64,000 bases of DNA from Pristionchus mayeri (lineage: Eukaryota > Nematoda > Chromadorea > Rhabditida > Neodiplogasteridae). Below are positions 12,259 through 22,746 of this stretch, in pieces. The stretch's first letter is position 1. Each line of letters opens with the position of its first letter. Location: the NCBI GenBank assembly GCA_036245805.1, contig BTRK01000005.1, positions 35,445,469 to 35,509,468 of the forward strand, read 5' to 3'. The notes under the pieces were generated by a model that was given only the letters and a program-made list of their open reading frames with translations, was not told the origin of the DNA and made no database searches. A program made the translations under genes and the position numbers.

Positions 12259-12421
12259 GTAAAATATAGTCTGTCAATGCTTTTAGCAGCATAACTTCCA
12301 CGGATCCTCCACCCGATGATCCAATGAAAGAAAGAAATATTTTCTGAGCCATTTTTCGTGTATAATCAAATTAAATTTAAAACAAAACAAAAAAGAAAGG
12401 AGAATATATATCGAAAGTCGC

Positions 12422-13990
12422 ACCTTTCAAGGAGTTCGACTGTCTTCTCGAGATCGCGAATGAATTCCTTCAATGAATTCCTTGAAATAAACCTCCTTGA
12501 TCAAGTGAAATATATTAGCAATTTTATTGAGTCGATTCTATAATACACTGAAGAGCACAACCATTGTTGAAAGTGTTTTTTAGACGAAAACTTCTGATTC
12601 ACAATAATTGTTTCAGCGCGGCCGTTTTCCCTACTCTGGTAGAACATTCATGTGGATTTAACCCGAAAAGCATAGGGAAAGTAATAAAAAGACGTTGGCT
12701 GACTAGGGTTGGCAATAAGAGGGTAGCTAGCCAACTCGTAAATCCTCCCCATCCTTTTATTTCGCTATCCGAGGAGGGGGATGCAATGCTAACTCGCTTC
12801 CTGCTCTCGTATTGCCAACCCTATGACTGACCTGGTCAGCAGTGTCTCCTGCCGCTCGGGCGCGTGCCAACGATTCACTCGCTCTCACCAGATCGTCTCG
12901 CACGAGGCACTCATAGCCGAAACGCACCTTTACATAATGTCAAACAGGCACTAGGTCGGATGAGGACTACTGCGTCATGCCGCATTTGATATTTCAGAGG
13001 CAGCATGACGCAATAGTTCTCATCTGACCTAGTGCCTAACAAATACTAATAATACGCATACACCAAACGATATTATAATGGTTATAATTATTAAAACGAT
13101 TGATAGAACATTCGTTATTTCGAAGTTGCATCGACAGAACGGTCAAGGAAAACAATGAGCAATCACCTGATTATCCCGCAGTAGATCGATCCTGGGCGCG
13201 GTGCGCAAGAATTCGGCATGACAGCGCGCTTTCAGAGCGAGCAGGGGGTTCACTGCGATTTTGATTAGCGCTTAAAAACACAGATGTTTAATTCTAATTA
13301 CGTGTAATAAGGACTGCTGATTATCAATCCATATTGACAAACACTCCTTCTATCAATACAGTTCATCACTCTTTTTTGTATAATTAGTATGAATGTATTA
13401 TACCTCTTTCGATGGTGGACGAGGAAGGGTCGACATTCTACGCAGAAGAAGAGCGTCAGCACGATTCCCCGGGCGACGTTGAAGGCGAGCAGGGAAGGCT
13501 CCTCAGAAGCATCACCGAAGACGATCTAAACGAGAGCTGAACTACTCTAATAGTGATTAAATCACAAATGGTTTCTGCAATTTCAAAATAGAGTATTGTC
13601 ACGCATTATATTCACACAAGAAAGAAAACATCAGTGCCAAAAAAGTTAGGCCATGATTTGTCTTGGTCAGAACCCCAATTATGTTCAATTTCTATATCTT
13701 ACGGTAACCACCGTTACCGTTTTGGTGGTATTGTGCCAACAAAGTGATACCATGTAAACTAACCGTCTCCAGGCAGAATAAAAGGGCATCGATTAGCACA
13801 TCGATACCGTAGTTGACGAAGGCGAATCCGAAGGTGATGGAGCAGATCGCCGTCATCTTCGACCCCAATGACTCGCGGAGAGGAGGCATCTCAAACAGAG
13901 GAAATATTTGCGCTTTGGTGGTTGCACGACACTCTACAGTGCGATAGAATTTAGAAGATCGACCCCCCTTTCCCCTCCTCCCATTTTCAC
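12422..13990 (-). CDS. multi-pass membrane family protein, unrecognised (tandem copy 3)
   Basis: Minus-strand exons parallel the next gene. The exon 13764-13960 carries LRESLGSKMTAICSITFGF and a hydrophobic run ending CLET. The exon 13404-13525 carries LLAFNVARGIVLTLFFCVE and ends in basic residues. The exon near 13170-13262 (LLALKARCHAEFLRTAPRID), one near 12845-12930 (YECLVRDDLVRASESLARAR) and one at 12428-12488 (KEFIRDLEKTVELLER) follow. The last matches KLEHIIDILER and ELEEIIAILER of its relatives. I could not find the short terminal exon (LCRPP..), and the phase between the exons near 13404 and 13262 does not fit simply, so this copy may be damaged. A hAT MITE and a hairpin MITE sit in its introns. 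The family is not recognised. Confidence 0.45.
12704..12823. mobile_element. hAT-type MITE, TAGGGTTGGC family (copy 1)
   Basis: The terminal inverted repeats TAGGGTTGGCAATA / TATTGCCAACCCTA are flanked by an 8-bp repeat with one mismatch (TGGCTGAC and TGACTGAC). The YARNG start and the 8-bp target site are hallmarks of hAT elements. The interior has complementary GGAGGGGG / CCTCCCC stretches. Confidence 0.75.
12947..13036. mobile_element. short hairpin MITE, GGCACTAGGTCGGATGAG family (copy 2)
   Basis: This is a full hairpin with both ends intact: GGCACTAGGTCGGATGAG on the left, its complement ending CTAGTGCC on the right, and inner arms CTGCGTCATGCCGC / GCAGCATGACGCA. It lies in an intron of the minus-strand gene. 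Confidence 0.75.
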
Positions 13991-14464
13991 GCATATTCTG
14001 CACCGAAGCACCCTACTGGTGTACGATAAATAAAAAAATTAAAAAAAAGGTGAAGATCGAAAGAATAATTCAAAGACGCTATTAAATTCAATGAGAAATA
14101 TTGGTACCTTGGCAACCAATGAAAAAATGAAAGATTAATTTTGTTAAGCAAAATTTATGCCTCTAATCAATAATTTGATGATACATATTCAGGAGCAAAA
14201 CTATAAATTCATATTTCAACAACAAATAAACATCAAGTAAATATTGTAAAAGGATATGCTAGACAAACGAGATTCTCGTGGGACAAGCAGCAACCAATGA
14301 TACAAACAATTCTAGGGGATTATCGAAATTAAATAAGGAGACGGATAAACATAGAGCAGCATATGGAGGAAATATTGCAATTGTAAGGCATAAAATTGGT
14401 GTTCATGAAAAACTGTTGAAAATCTGGTGTGGGAGGATTACTGTATTCGCATTAGCTGCTGAAA

Positions 14465-16388
14465 TCAGGCAGCTACCGGCGGACGACACAGCACGAGCGT
14501 TCTGAAGTAAGTTTTGATGTTTAATCTTCATCACCAACTAATTAAAATTGATAAAGCTATGATAAAGTTAGGGAACATACCGTTTGGTTATTATGACTAA
14601 TATTCTCTTTTGAAAAACTGTCGTAATTAAAGTTTAAAAAAAGGTCAAAAAATCAGAATGCATAAGTGTTGATCAGATCAATCGATGAATTCACCCTTAC
14701 TTAGCAATGTCCGTCAATTTAGTGACTTCAAAGGTCACCTTTCCAAGATGGCGATGATTTCCTCCAATTCGTCAATGAACTGCTCGTAGACGTCCTTGCT
14801 CGGTCTCGAATCCTTGAGGTCTCGAATATCAGACATGCATTCCCTAGATGAAGGATGATATTACCAGAATGCGGATGTCCCATGCACTTGAGGACAAACG
14901 TGATCTCACTATTTGTGACTAGATGAGGAACGAATACAAAATATTCGCTCCCTCCACTTCCCCTATTAGCAGGGTTGTCAATTCGAGGGTTTACGATTCC
15001 CCATCAATAAAATTCAAAATGTGAGGAGGGGGCGTAAAACCTACCTCCCCTCGTATGGCCAACCCTGCCTATTAGGCAGTCTTGCAACCACAACTATCCA
15101 GACTTTGAATCAATTCCATTTCTTCGTGATCGCGTACCTGGCCCCGTCCAGGCAGAGAAGAGCAAAGCGCTCGCGTCTGGCACGTACGACGTTAATGGGA
15201 AGGCCAGCAGCAAGCAGATTGATCACCTAGATACAGTATTCATCGGCCTACCGTAGTTCGCGGCTAAGTTATATCGACGAAGTAATACCTCTGTCTGCAG
15301 ATCCCTCGCCACAGGAGCCATTAGATCAACTAGTTGTCTGTATCTGAAGTAGACCAATGATCACAACATGCTGAAAAGAAGCAAACACGAGTGCTATATT
15401 TGAGCTAGCAGTCGACAATATTTAATATCGAATTTTTAACCTCAATTTTCTTCAAAAGGGGAAATTTAATTTCTGACCTGATGACATCACGTCTGTCGCG
15501 CTCCTCCAACGATGGAAAGAAAATGGAAAAGCACGGGATGGCGATCAACCAGAACAGTATGAAGATCTTATGCCAGAGGTTGAGCGGAAGCAGATAGTAC
15601 GGTAGCGGATCCGTGCCGTAGGAGAACTAAAACCGTACTTGCTTCCACAATGTTCGACAATTTTCTGGACATCAAGCAAATTTTGAAGAAACATTATGTG
15701 TAGGGTTGCCCATTAGATATTGAATTGGGATATCGCGATCCTTCCCCCCTAACGGATTTAATAAAATACAAGGGGGAGCGATATAGCTATTCAATATCAA
15801 ATAGCCAACCATATTACTAACCACGACCGCTTGGAGGAAGGTGATGAAGGCTTCGTCGATATTCTTGCTGAAGATGTGCGCTAGACAAATCGTTCCCATC
15901 ATCTTCCCCATGGCTTTGAATCGAGGAAAGAATAACTAAAAAGATAAAAATAGGAAAATCAAAAATTAGTTGCAAAGATCGTACAAAAATGTTATCGGAT
16001 TAATAATAATAAACATAAATATAATAATAATAAATATTTTTAATTTTATTATTATTATAAAAAATAGATATCAACTCAACTCTGTGGCGAATCGGAACAC
16101 GAGGCCAGCGAGCACAATGAGCTGGCGAAACTCAGAAGACGAGAAGATGCCATGAACGATATCGAAGAAACCCTGAAGACAGTCATCTTACAAGCAGAAG
16201 AAATTCAAGCAAACATTTTCCAAGAAGATTTCATCTAATGTTTGTACATATGCCTTCAACATCCGAAGCTAATAAACCCGAACCTTATCTCGACGGTGCT
16301 TGATGGCGTCGCCAATGATGTGGCCGAGTATGTAGCCGACATTGAAGGAGCCAAACCATATAAGTGCAGCTCCCAGCAACAATAACAA
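14465..16388 (-). CDS. multi-pass membrane family protein, unrecognised (tandem copy 4)
   Basis: This is the best-resolved member of the family. Minus-strand exons with canonical GT-AG joins in consistent phase are 16284-16388 (hydrophobic, LLLLLGAALIWFGSFNVGYI), 15822-15935 (AHIFSKNIDEAFITFLQAV), 15478-15626 (PLPYYLLPLNLWHKIFILFW, then IAIPCFSIFFPSLEERDRR), 15289-15343 (QLVDLMAPVARDLQTE), 15138-15226 (LLAAGLPINVVRARRERFA), 14739-14843 (EQFIDELEEIIAILER) and the terminal exon 14465-14501 ending TLVLCRPPVAA-stop. I did not find a clear first exon upstream of 16388. The layout is about three membrane-spanning segments followed by a charged, helical C-terminal tail. No family name can be given, and the membrane location is inferred from hydrophobicity only. 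Two hAT MITEs lie in its introns. Confidence 0.65.
14970..15067. mobile_element. hAT-type MITE (copy 2)
   Basis: The ends CAGGGTTG / CAACCCTG are flanked by a perfect 8-bp target duplication CCTATTAG (14962-14969 and 15068-15075). It is 98 bp long and sits inside an intron of the minus-strand gene. Confidence 0.8.
15702..15809. mobile_element. hAT-type MITE (copy 3)
   Basis: The ends TAGGGTTGCCCATTAGATATTG and CAATATCAAATAGCCAACCA are imperfect inverted repeats of the same family, with complementary runs 'cccccc' and 'ggggga' inside. The target duplication is not clear. It lies in the intron between exons 15478-15626 and 15822-15935. Confidence 0.6.
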
Positions 16389-16917
16389 CTGCCGAAAAGG
16401 TATTTTCACGATAAAGAATGATTGTAGAAGTAGCTCTGCAATAGCGATAAGTAATTACGAATATTTCAATGCTCAACAACAGTAATCATCTGATTTGGAT
16501 TATATCAAAGACATTGAATGCTTGTTTTCGCGAGGTAGGTGACGTAACAACAGTCGGATGAATAACCGATTTGACCGTTCACCAAATAAACATTGAAATC
16601 ATTTTTATGGAACTTCGGAGAGCACAGCAAGATATGGAAATTAGCATAGAAAAGAAACAACAAGAAATCGGAAGAGCAAATTGAAGGTCACTTCTTGAAA
16701 TTACGGTATTGTATCATAGAAAACATGATTTAATATGGAAAAGGAAAGGCCAATGCCGTGAATACTCTTAGGCTATTTTTTCCATCTTTTCACAGATTAC
16801 AGCCTTCATGTCGTCAGAGAGGTTGGCGTATTCGGGAGACAACTGAAAAATAGACATTCATTCCTCATCCAAATATCGATAGAAAACAGTGAGAACTAGG
16901 GATGGCCAAATTAATAC

Positions 16918-17125
16918 AGATTATCCGTTTCGAAGCGACGCATGACGCGCGATCAAACGGATAATCCGAACCATCCTATTTACAATCGGGATAATCCGTT
17001 CTGTTCGGATAATCCAAACCTCTTTTAGTGCACCGCGCGCGGTTCGAGGCGGTTTGGATGGTGAATGGATAGAGGATAATCCAAATCTCCGCGACGCGCG
17101 TGCATTTTCTAATGGATAATCCACT
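16918..17125. repeat. cluster of palindromic GGATAATCC sites
   Basis: Five or more copies of GGATAATCC or a near variant lie within about 200 bp, at about 16958, 16988, 17007, 17073 and 17113, interleaved with CG-rich text such as CGACGCGCG. TAATCC is the core recognised by K50 homeodomain proteins (Bicoid/OTX class). They could equally be subterminal binding repeats for the hAT transposase, since they sit at the element's edge. Confidence 0.55.
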
Positions 17126-17643
17126 ATCCGAACCGCACAGTGTTTTAAACACACCACAAACGTAATGAAAGCGAGCTCTTTCTGCGATTTCCCAAAAATT
17201 AAGATGGCGCAATGGTGAATCCTCTTATCACGAAAACTAGGTTACGGTAGATTCGGGATACGCGGTGCAATACGCGCCAGCCAAGCGTCGCGGTTACTCG
17301 CTGACCTCGGTGGCGTGGGTCGATAATTTCACTTTTTATCGATTTCCTGTTATTATTCTCTGTTGTTTTCGCTATAATATCGCTTGGATTACAGGTAGCT
17401 CCTCCTTGGATCGTTATTTGCTTCGGTTTTGTATTTTATTGATGATAAAGTTTTCAATGTTTTCTACTTGTGATTCGAGATTACGAAAATGGTTTATGGC
17501 CATTATTTATACCTCTTTAATCAATCCTAGGTACGATCTTCTCGGGGGAATCGTCCCCGCTACCGTTAAGACGAAGCCCCGTGAGGTTCGCGTCCCCGGA
17601 ATGGAGCGTCGCGCCCCTTGTGAGTTATGTTTTATAGTTAAAA

Positions 17644-17807
17644 CTAGCCCGGTTGCTCCTCTCTTTCGGCGGGGGCTCCTGATCTAGCGGAGTAGGTTTC
17701 GAAATTGCTAGTGACAAAACTTGTTAGCTCTAGGTCTTTCTCCCTCCACTTTTCGTAATCGCTTCGTAATCCGGTCACACAAAGGCACTGCGCTTTATAA
17801 GTATAGA
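17644..17807 (-). mobile_element. Helitron-like element, non-autonomous (copy 1)
   Basis: On the minus strand it starts TCTATACTTATAAAGCGC after an A and ends with a GC-rich hairpin region then CTAG followed by T. The 5' TC, the subterminal hairpin and the CTRR end with an A/T insertion site are Helitron hallmarks. Its body matches 54108-54287, with shared blocks 'ctagcggagtaggtttcg' and 'ctctccctccac'. The terminal hairpin is imperfect in this copy. Confidence 0.6.
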
Positions 17808-17945
17808 TGAATGGGATGGGGATTATCAACAACTATGTTTCACTAGCCTGATTATGCTATCCGATTAGTTATTTTCTATAGCTCTCGAGGATACTTGTTT
17901 ACGCGTGGGCTTAATCTGGGCACACGGACTTACCCATTATAAATA

Positions 17946-18303
17946 TCAATACATATATAAAGCGCAGTGTGTTCGTGTCTTTTCGAATTGCGAAACGAAA
18001 CATTGAGGGAGAGAGTTCGCGTGCGATCGGAACGAGGGCTCTTGTGCTGAAGCCCAGATCGACACTTCCCAGCCCCCATTTTTAATTTTTTCTATGCAAG
18101 TTGACCGGTCAATTCATAGCATTAATATTCAGATTGCCGTAATTCTTAGAATGATTGTATCCTATCTAGACTGCTACCTATCCCAACCTAAACCCCATGT
18201 TATACCATCTGGGTTTCAGCACAAGAACCGGAACGAGTGATTGCGAAACCTGCTCCGCTAGCACGAGAGCCCCCGCCGAAGGCGTGGGGAACAACCGGGC
18301 TAA
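17946..18303 (+). mobile_element. Helitron-like element, non-autonomous (copy 2)
   Basis: It starts TCAATACATATATAAAGCGC after an A. It ends with a stem CCCCCGCC-GAA-GGCGTGGGG, about ten bases, then CTAA followed by T. It shares the body motifs 'aaagcgcagtgtg' and 'gcgaaacctgctccgctag' with the other copies. It is nested in the hAT element. Confidence 0.6.
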
Positions 18304-19315
18304 TGCATAGAGAGTCCGTAATATTTTCCAACAAGAGTGTTAATCGTAGAAGGTGGTTCTGAAAATAACGTATTTATACTCGTATGTGCTTTGACATTCG
18401 TTAGGAAATATGCGCGTTGATCAGGATGAGATTAATATGACAAAATGGCACGTTAATAAAAGTAATTTCAGTGTACGGCAAGACTGAGGAGCGTGACTCG
18501 TACAGAACTGCCGAGAAGGTCACCCAGGCCAGAGACGGAGCGCTAAGTAATGGCCGTTTTTTTCCGCGGAAGAGCGGCCTAGTAAATGCTTTCTTTTATA
18601 TTGATTGTTTTTAATTGTATCAATATTACGCTTTATTTTTGAAAAATGTATAAATTACTTTGATTGTAAAGCAGTAGATGGTTCTCTGGCTGAAATATTG
18701 CCAGTGGCTATCTAGCATGCTAGAAAATTATGATCTTTGTCTGTTTTTACTCCTTGATAAATATATTGGAAAATATGCCAGTTCTCGGTTGGTGGTGTAC
18801 AAAGGGCACATTGCATACGATATCATCAATAGGCTCGCTTTCATTACGCGTATAACACTGTGACCGTGTTGCCATCCCTAGTGAGAACCAACCTTTATCT
18901 CTTCATAACGCTTTGCAGAGAGACTAGTGAACCAGAACAGACATTTGTTCTGCCTTTCTCAGCAAAATCGCCAAAGAACATTGCTGCGAAGACGGGAGAA
19001 TGGAGAGCCAGAACCTGCAAAATGTGGCGATGAAAGGGAGAATGAATAGTATAAAAATACAAACAAAATACCTCTTTGGAAACATGCAGTCTTCCATCTC
19101 CTATCTTTAGAATCACATTGCTCATGTTGTTCGGAGCAGCAAAATTTTCCATGGTATCGATTGGTCTAAAAGTAATTTGAGAATTATTACATTTACTTAT
19201 GAAATTTTTTGAAACTCAGCATAGCACTTTGTTATAAATGTATTTAATAATATGGTAATTTTCAATCGACAAAAGAATAGAGTTTCTTATGCCCTGTTAA
19301 TACACAGGATAAAAG

Positions 19316-19615
19316 CGGATGGAAATTGAAAAAAGAGTGTTAGTTCTCACTCTGCGTTATTTTCTGAAAATAAAATAAATTTGAACTCCCGCAATTATCG
19401 ATTTTCCTTAATATTTCGGCTCCTCGTGAACCAATCGACTTAAAACTTCGGATATGTTGTTTTCCAATGCTAATTTACCTAGAAACGAAGATTCAATTCG
19501 ATTGGTCCACGGGGAGTCGAGATAATAAGGGAAATCGATTGCGGGAATTCAGATTTATTACATTACCGGGAAATGAACCGTTTGATCACTAACACTCTTT
19601 TTCCATTTCCACCTG
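19316..19615. mobile_element. foldback MITE, about 300 bp
   Basis: The outer arms GGAAATTGAAAAAAGAGTGTTAG and CTAACACTC..CATTTCC are inverted. Inner arms around 'aactcccgcaattatcgatt' and 'aatcgattgcgggaatt' continue the palindrome. It lies in the intron between MATH and BTB exons of the broken gene. Confidence 0.7.
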
Positions 19616-20179
19616 CTTCATCCTGAGAACTGACGCCACATAAGGTTGATTCACCCTTCTGAGCTGAGGATTAGAATGTCGAATTCCACAGTGACCTTGT
19701 TGTTGATGTTGAACTGAATATACATTTTTAAATTATTCGACCAATATGGTAATCTTACAGTTACACATACACAGTACCAAGAGATCAAATACAGTTGACG
19801 AAGCATAGACAAAAAAATACCTCTGGACCCATCAAATCTGTCCAGTGAACATTATCCTGGTGCTCCTCGATGAAAATTGCCTTATAGGCGAAGTACTTGC
19901 GCTGAAACACCTTATCTAGCCTGATCTACGTAGACTTCAAATCGCCGTGCATACCACATCATCAAAGACATGAAAATCTTAATTATTTTAAATAGTTAAG
20001 TAGAGAGTACACAATCGTCAATTTTGGCTTTCGTTCCATCAGCACGGTGTAGATACGTCAGAACAGCAGCGTCGCACTTCCACGCAGCGTTGTGATTCAC
20101 GCCACAATTGAGATAGAATTGGGCAGAGTCTAGCCCAAAGCCAGTAAACTTTTCCGCTGTGGCAGACCTGAAAATCATA

Positions 20180-21080
20180 AACAGTACCGAAAAATACTTC
20201 ACCAGACGCTTATTTATGGGCTAATTCAAACATTCCCATCGCTCTCGATCTCCACAAGAAACTAGGTTGCGAGTCCTTAGAATAACGACTGATATGAGAG
20301 TAGCCACCACTCTCCTCAGGGGCAAGTATAGTATTTCAAAAGCGAACACCGCATTATTTTAAAATTTAATACACTAGACATGGCATGAACTGCAATAATC
20401 CTGGATCGAACTACAACTAATGACTAAACTGCTTCCTTCCTAGAGCGGCAAAGGTTTAGTACACTCCGAAAATCAAACAAGAGTAGATCACCCAGATCCC
20501 ATTGCCCCGTTTCTCACTAGTCAGCTTTTGAAAATGTATGTGCCTGGATCCAACTCAGTTTTAATATCCCAAGCTCTTTTTTGGTGTATTTTGCAAATTC
20601 TTATTATCTGAAAATCTTGATTGCACTTTTAAAAGAATAGATATAGAACCTACTCCTCATACATATTTTGTGCTCCTCATACATATTTTGCACGTTTACG
20701 TTTATACATATTTTGCATTAATATATTATGATATTTTATGGTTTCCTTCATAGGTCGGAAAGTATGTCAAATAACGCCCATTAGAAAACAAATTGAATAC
20801 TTTTCAACAAATTATCGGCCCCGTATAACGAATAAATAAAAAAACAAGTCCCGTTTTGGGAAAAAGTGCTGCCGATCAGAAAAATCTGCCGCAGTCTCGA
20901 CACATTTTTTCTCAAAAATATAATTCTTAGAAATTTTCAACTATTTGCGCAGTATGCCTTTTCGATCTATCGTTTCGTTTGCAGTTATACAGATGTCATC
21001 GGTGCGCATAGTCAATACTTCCAAAAATAAGCAATCACATATATTATCCTTATTTCGAGCAAAGTTAATTACATATGTTT
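20180..21080. other. gene-poor stretch with a diverged M1 MITE
   Basis: No exon is recognised from 20180 to 20740. At about 20750-20978 there is a diverged relative of the 363-bp MITE, with ends AGGTCGGAAAGTATG and GCCTTTTCGATCT. It keeps the internal blocks 'cccgttttgggaaaa' and 'ctgccgcagtctcg' but is about 135 bp shorter. Confidence 0.55.
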
Positions 21081-21083
21081 CAG

Positions 21084-21622
21084 GATTTTCCTTCGAGCCG
21101 ATGGATCTTGCCCATCGTAAAGCAATTCACGACATGGCCAGTAGTCTGAGGGTCATCTCCAAAGCTCACGGGTAAGAGAAAAATCTAACCTGTTATGTAG
21201 TTAAGTATACACATTATGGAAAATATATTTTTATTTTCCCCATAAAATATTTTTTGCAGCTATGTCGCTGGTCGTCACATCGTTATCACTCGCCCATTTG
21301 ATTCGAGCAGGTGTGAACTACTTAGGAAATTACGAAACGAGAAGCTCGTTCGGCCAATTGATTTTTAGTCATTTTAGACATAATGGCCGTAGAGTGAGAA
21401 GATGTCTCAATTGTGGAGAGGTTTGTTAGAACGTACTAATAAATATCTGCTTGATTTAGAATGATCATATCGAAAAAAAGACAAGGAGACTAATTCGGAC
21501 AATAAGCCTTCTTTCACTCGTGTCGAAATCGGATCTTGTATCGACAAAGTATCCGATGAGATAGTGGAGTTGTCTCAGAGTACTGGAAAAATTGATCCGC
21601 ATGTTGACAAAGTCAGGTTTGT
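21084..21622 (+). CDS. R3H-domain and zinc-knuckle exons, possible 5' part of a helicase gene
   Basis: Two exons, 21084-21171 and 21260-21310, join in phase to give FEPMDLAHRKAIHDMASSLR followed by AHGYVAGRHIVITRPF. This fits the R3H single-stranded nucleic-acid-binding domain, with its R..iH pair and late R.iVIT block. Near 21405 is CLNCGENDHIEKK, a degenerate CCHC knuckle lacking its last cysteine. An exon at about 21497-21622 (FTRVEIGSCIDKVSDEIVEL) matches the linker exon just before the helicase core in the minus-strand copy at 7574-7680. The chain could be the 5' half of the helicase at 23286, but a frameshift in an A7 tract near 21474 and the duplicated block beyond 21836 make an intact transcript doubtful. 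An R3H domain is not known to me in GLH proteins. Confidence 0.5.
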
Positions 21623-21835
21623 ATTTATTTATAAAGAATTTATTGTCTCTTTTCTATCATGTCTCTCACGTGAGAATGAAGAAAAACCCTGGTGCAATCA
21701 GAATATTCAATTTTTTTATGGTTTTAGCAGATCTAGCGGTAATCTGTGCCTCTAAATCCGATTCCCGGGCACGTGACATCACATCTGATTTCATCTCAAC
21801 ATTTGCTAGTTCTGTCATTCATGGTGATTTGACGA

Positions 21836-22373
21836 ACGAGCTAATAGAATTTAATGATCGAAAATAATCAGCTAGGGTAGAAGATGAAAACTTACTTTTA
21901 TGTGCAGGCAAAACATTTTTGCTTCGAAAGAGAATCAAAACCTGGAACTACCCAATTCGAAATTAAGCAAGTTACCGCCTTACGTGCAGCGCTGACACGA
22001 TTATGTTCTTTTTGCTGTTTCCTCGATTATATGCCAAACTTGAACAAATGAGAAAATACTGAAAAACATCTTGTCGATTCATAATTTAATTCCATATCAG
22101 ATGTAAATTTTTGGTTTGGGTTGGTGGCGAACCTAGTATTTAATAGTTTCAGCGCAGTTTGTTAATTTAAAACCATTTCCTGAATTTTCAATTGTGAAAT
22201 GCCTCTGCAGCAAGCTGCTGCAGCAGCTGATCGAGATAGGTTGTCGCACACCCGGAATCGGATTCAGAGGCACGGATTGCCCTTGAATCTGCTAAGACCT
22301 AAAAAACTAAAACCTTATCGCAACTTAAAAGGGCAGATTTATCTCGATTCTCTATTGAGAGGCGTGCTATAAT
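21836..22373. repeat. 540-bp direct repeat, copy 1
   Basis: Nearly identical to 22747-23285 over its whole length, from 'aacgagctaatagaatttaatg' to 'aggcgtgctataat'. Both include the palindromic stretch CTGCAGCAAGCTGCTGCAG. It is separated from its sister only by the 363-bp M1 MITE, whose 7-bp target repeat CTATAAT is the last part of the repeat. Confidence 0.85.
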
Positions 22374-22736
22374 CATAGATCGAAAAGTATGTAGATATCG
22401 ACATGTCAAAAAACGTACCCTCCATTAGCAAACACATCGAACTTTCTTCATCACATTATCGCCCCCATTGAATGAATAAATAAAAACATGGTCCCGTTCT
22501 GGGAAAACGTGCCGCAGCTGAGAAAAACCTACCGCAGTCTCAAAATCTGATTTTCACGTTATGATTCTCGGGCAGGTTTATTTTACCGAGCGATGAGCAC
22601 AAGGTAAAAGTGATGCACCGTTGGATAGAGGACGTCGAGAATAATCAAAATCATTAAAAAAACGGAACGTTTTTCTCAAAAATAACATTCTTAAAAATTT
22701 TAAACTATTTGCGCAGCATGACTTTTCGATCTCTGG
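22374..22736 (+). mobile_element. 363-bp MITE, family M1 (copy 2)
   Basis: The ends CATAGATCGAAAAG and CTTTTCGATCTCTGG are flanked by the 7-bp direct repeat CTATAAT (22367-22373 and 22737-22743). It is the same length as the copy at 2143-2505, and the near-identity suggests recent spread. It has no coding capacity. Confidence 0.85.
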
Positions 22737-22746
22737 CTATAATGGT

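Larger units (their letters stand above)
16897..18880. mobile_element. hAT-type DNA transposon, non-autonomous, about 2 kb
   Basis: The ends are TAGGGATGGC and GCCATCCCTA, with a perfect 8-bp target duplication GTGAGAAC (16889-16896 and 18881-18888). The terminus fits the hAT YARNG rule and resembles the small TAGGGTTGGC MITEs nearby. No transposase exon is recognised. The interior contains two Helitron-like insertions, a cluster of GGATAATCC near 16920-17120 and an open frame at 17265-17687 of unknown meaning. It lies inside a MATH-BTB gene. Confidence 0.8.
16768..20170 (-). pseudogene. MATH-BTB gene split by a hAT element
   Basis: From the right, minus-strand exons encode part of a MATH domain (about 20015-20168, SAQFYLNCGVNHNAAWKCDA), two further MATH exons (about 19825-19900 and 19655-19713, NNKVTVEFDIL) and the start of a BTB domain (19080-19165, NNMSNVILKIGDGRLHVSKE). 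The next exon, 18903-19015 (LALHSPVFAAMFFGDFAEKG), leaves the family consensus right after AEKG and runs to a stop. The C-terminal exon (SPEYANLSDDMKAVI, stop at 16768) survives on the far side of a 1984-bp insertion at 16897-18880. The BTB middle exons present in relatives (for example 49563-49980) are missing. Exon 1 is also not found. MATH-BTB proteins are CUL3 ubiquitin-ligase adaptors; this copy should not work. Confidence 0.8.

Noticed and set aside
13692..13760. Extension of the membrane exon to the ORF end near 13692
   Set aside because: The GT donor at 13763 matches the exon end of the relatives, so the rest is intron.
17265..17687. Plus-strand frame of 140 codons inside the hAT element
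   Set aside because: Its end runs into a Helitron terminus, and I find no transposase motif; probably a chance frame.
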